Shown here: piece after piece, positions 5,589 through 6,260 of the stretch
How positions within the stretch are numbered: position 1 is the first letter of the stretch
Layout: every line of letters begins with the position of its first letter
Assembly (NCBI GenBank): GCA_045612485.1
Contig: JAZKZE010000152.1
Coordinates: 1-6,260 of the forward strand
DNA: 6,260 nt
Direction of reading: 5' to 3'
Source: RGIG5327 sp045612485
GTDB taxonomy: Bacteria; Verrucomicrobiota; Lentisphaeria; Victivallales; UBA1829
Program-made: the position numbers and the translations under genes
Notes under the pieces: generated by a model
The model's input: the letters and a program-made list of their open reading frames with translations, nothing else
What the model was told of the DNA's origin: nothing
Databases searched by the model: none

Positions 5589-6092
5589 ATGAGCAGAGAA
5601 AAAGAGATATGCAGTTTGCTGTTCGGAACGGTTGACAAGTTCCGGGATTGTTCCAACAATTTCAATGAATATCCTCCCGCCAAGATCGCCAAAGTCACAC
5701 TGGGGCAGCTGCGGGCGTTGAAAGCAGTTTCCAGTCTATCCGAATCTGCCGACCAGCAGGGCATCATGCTGAAAACTCTTGCAGCAAAGATCAATCTCAC
5801 CCCCGGGGCAGCAAGTATCATTGTGGATTCCCTTGTAAGAATGAAACTCCTTGACCGTATTCAGGATGAAAACGACAGAAGGGCTGTAAAGATCCGGCTT
5901 TCCCCGACAGGCAAAGAGATTTTTGAACGTCATTTCAATTATTTTATTTCCACAATGGGAGAATTGACAAAAGATATTCCGGAAGAGGAATTGGCAATCT
6001 TTGAAAAAGTCCTTTCCCGTATTCAGGACGGGATCAATGAGATCCTGGAAAAATGTCCGGCAAATATGGAGTCTGCCGCAAAGGAAAAATAA
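5589..6092 (+). CDS. MarR-family winged-helix transcriptional regulator
   Basis: The 167-residue product has the size and order of a MarR repressor. An N-terminal dimerisation helix (about 3-25) is followed by VTLGQLRALKAVSSL (36-50). The DNA-binding helices are LKTLAAKINLTPGAASIIVDSLVRMKLLDR, about 61-90, with the recognition helix near 72-86. The wing carries the family signature DENDRRAV (93-100), then KIRLSPTGKEIFE. The C-terminal helices (about 113-155) complete the dimer interface. The protein is cytoplasmic. MarR proteins usually respond to small aromatic compounds, drugs or redox signals; which one applies here cannot be seen. No conserved sensing cysteine stands out, although Cys8, Cys21 and Cys156 are present. 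It has its own promoter and terminators, so it is probably not cotranscribed with the DUF4838 operon. Its target gene is not in the window, apart from possible self-control through the dyad at its promoter. Confidence 0.92.
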   Translation: MSREKEICSLLFGTVDKFRDCSNNFNEYPPAKIAKVTLGQLRALKAVSSLSESADQQGIMLKTLAAKINLTPGAASIIVDSLVRMKLLDRIQDENDRRAVKIRLSPTGKEIFERHFNYFISTMGELTKDIPEEELAIFEKVLSRIQDGINEILEKCPANMESAAKEK

Positions 6093-6143
6093 AATACGGC
6101 TGAAAATTGTACAGCTGAAAAGGGGCTGTTGCAAAAATGTTTT

Positions 6144-6184
6144 GCGGGGAAGACACCTTTTTGAAAAAAGGTTCTCTTCCCCGC
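6144..6184. repeat. Long bipartite hairpin downstream of the MarR gene
   Basis: GCGGGGAAGA (6144-6153) pairs with TCTTCCCCGC (6175-6184), and inside it ACCTTTTT (6155-6162) pairs with AAAAAGGT (6165-6172). Together that is 18 base pairs with a 1x2 internal loop and a 2-nt loop. A small hairpin, GCAAAA/TTTTGC (6131-6136/6140-6145), overlaps its 5' side. C-rich sequence rather than a T-run follows it on the plus strand. I recall similar GGGGAAG-ACCTTTTT-type hairpins followed by CCCCC and CCAAAA as common intergenic elements in gut bacteria. That makes a dispersed repeat or Rho-blocking 3' end likely, but it is unverified. Confidence 0.65.
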
Positions 6185-6209
6185 CCCCCATCTTCCAAAA
6201 ACTTTTGAC

Positions 6210-6254
6210 GGAATTGCTTTTATCGTCACGATAAAAACAATTCCAACTTTTTTT
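6210..6254 (+). terminator. Intrinsic terminator downstream of the MarR gene
   Basis: GGAATTG (6210-6216) pairs with CAATTCC (6238-6244), then after one C-A mismatch TTTTATCG (6218-6225) pairs with CGATAAAA (6229-6236), leaving a TCA loop. Seven T residues (6248-6254) follow after AAC. It is the best candidate 3' end for the MarR transcript. The stem would also form in a transcript entering from the right. Confidence 0.75.
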
Positions 6255-6260
6255 ATAAAC

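Overview
The window looks like chromosomal DNA from a Lentisphaerae (Victivallis-like) bacterium, or a close relative in the Planctomycetes-Verrucomicrobia-Lentisphaerae group. The main evidence is a pseudopilin-type protein with the [27 protein letters not shown] leader segment (split here as [14 protein letters not shown] then [13 protein letters not shown]), an arrangement these phyla carry in great numbers. It sits beside a secreted DUF4838 carbohydrate-active protein and a divergent AraC-type regulator. The taxonomic call is inference from protein style, with no marker gene in the window.

Layout. Positions 42-256 hold four head-to-tail copies of a hairpin-forming repeat of 63-68 bp. Positions 257-399 hold no gene that I can support. 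An AraC/XylS-family regulator lies on the minus strand (400-1368). A 245-bp divergent control region follows (1369-1613). It has a good sigma-70-type promoter on the plus strand, with a perfect 9-bp dyad laid across its spacer, and a weaker promoter facing the regulator gene. Two plus-strand genes then form a likely operon: a pseudopilin-like protein (1614-2369) and, 35 nt further on, a 975-residue secreted DUF4838 protein with a CBM9-like module and another probable beta-sandwich at its C-terminus (2405-5332). A 13-bp-stem intrinsic terminator (5354-5396) closes the operon. A dyad-rich intergenic region (5397-5588) leads to a MarR-family regulator (5589-6092). After it come a long GC-rich hairpin (6144-6184) and an intrinsic terminator (6210-6254).

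How the genes may work together. The AraC protein probably senses a sugar or glycan fragment and controls the divergent pilin-glycosidase operon. The DUF4838 protein is exported and is built like a glycan-degrading or glycan-binding enzyme. The pseudopilin may be an envelope or secretion partner dedicated to that enzyme. This amounts to a small, self-contained glycan-use cassette that lacks the SusC/SusD transport pair of Bacteroidetes. The MarR gene appears to be a separate transcription unit, and no target gene for it is visible.
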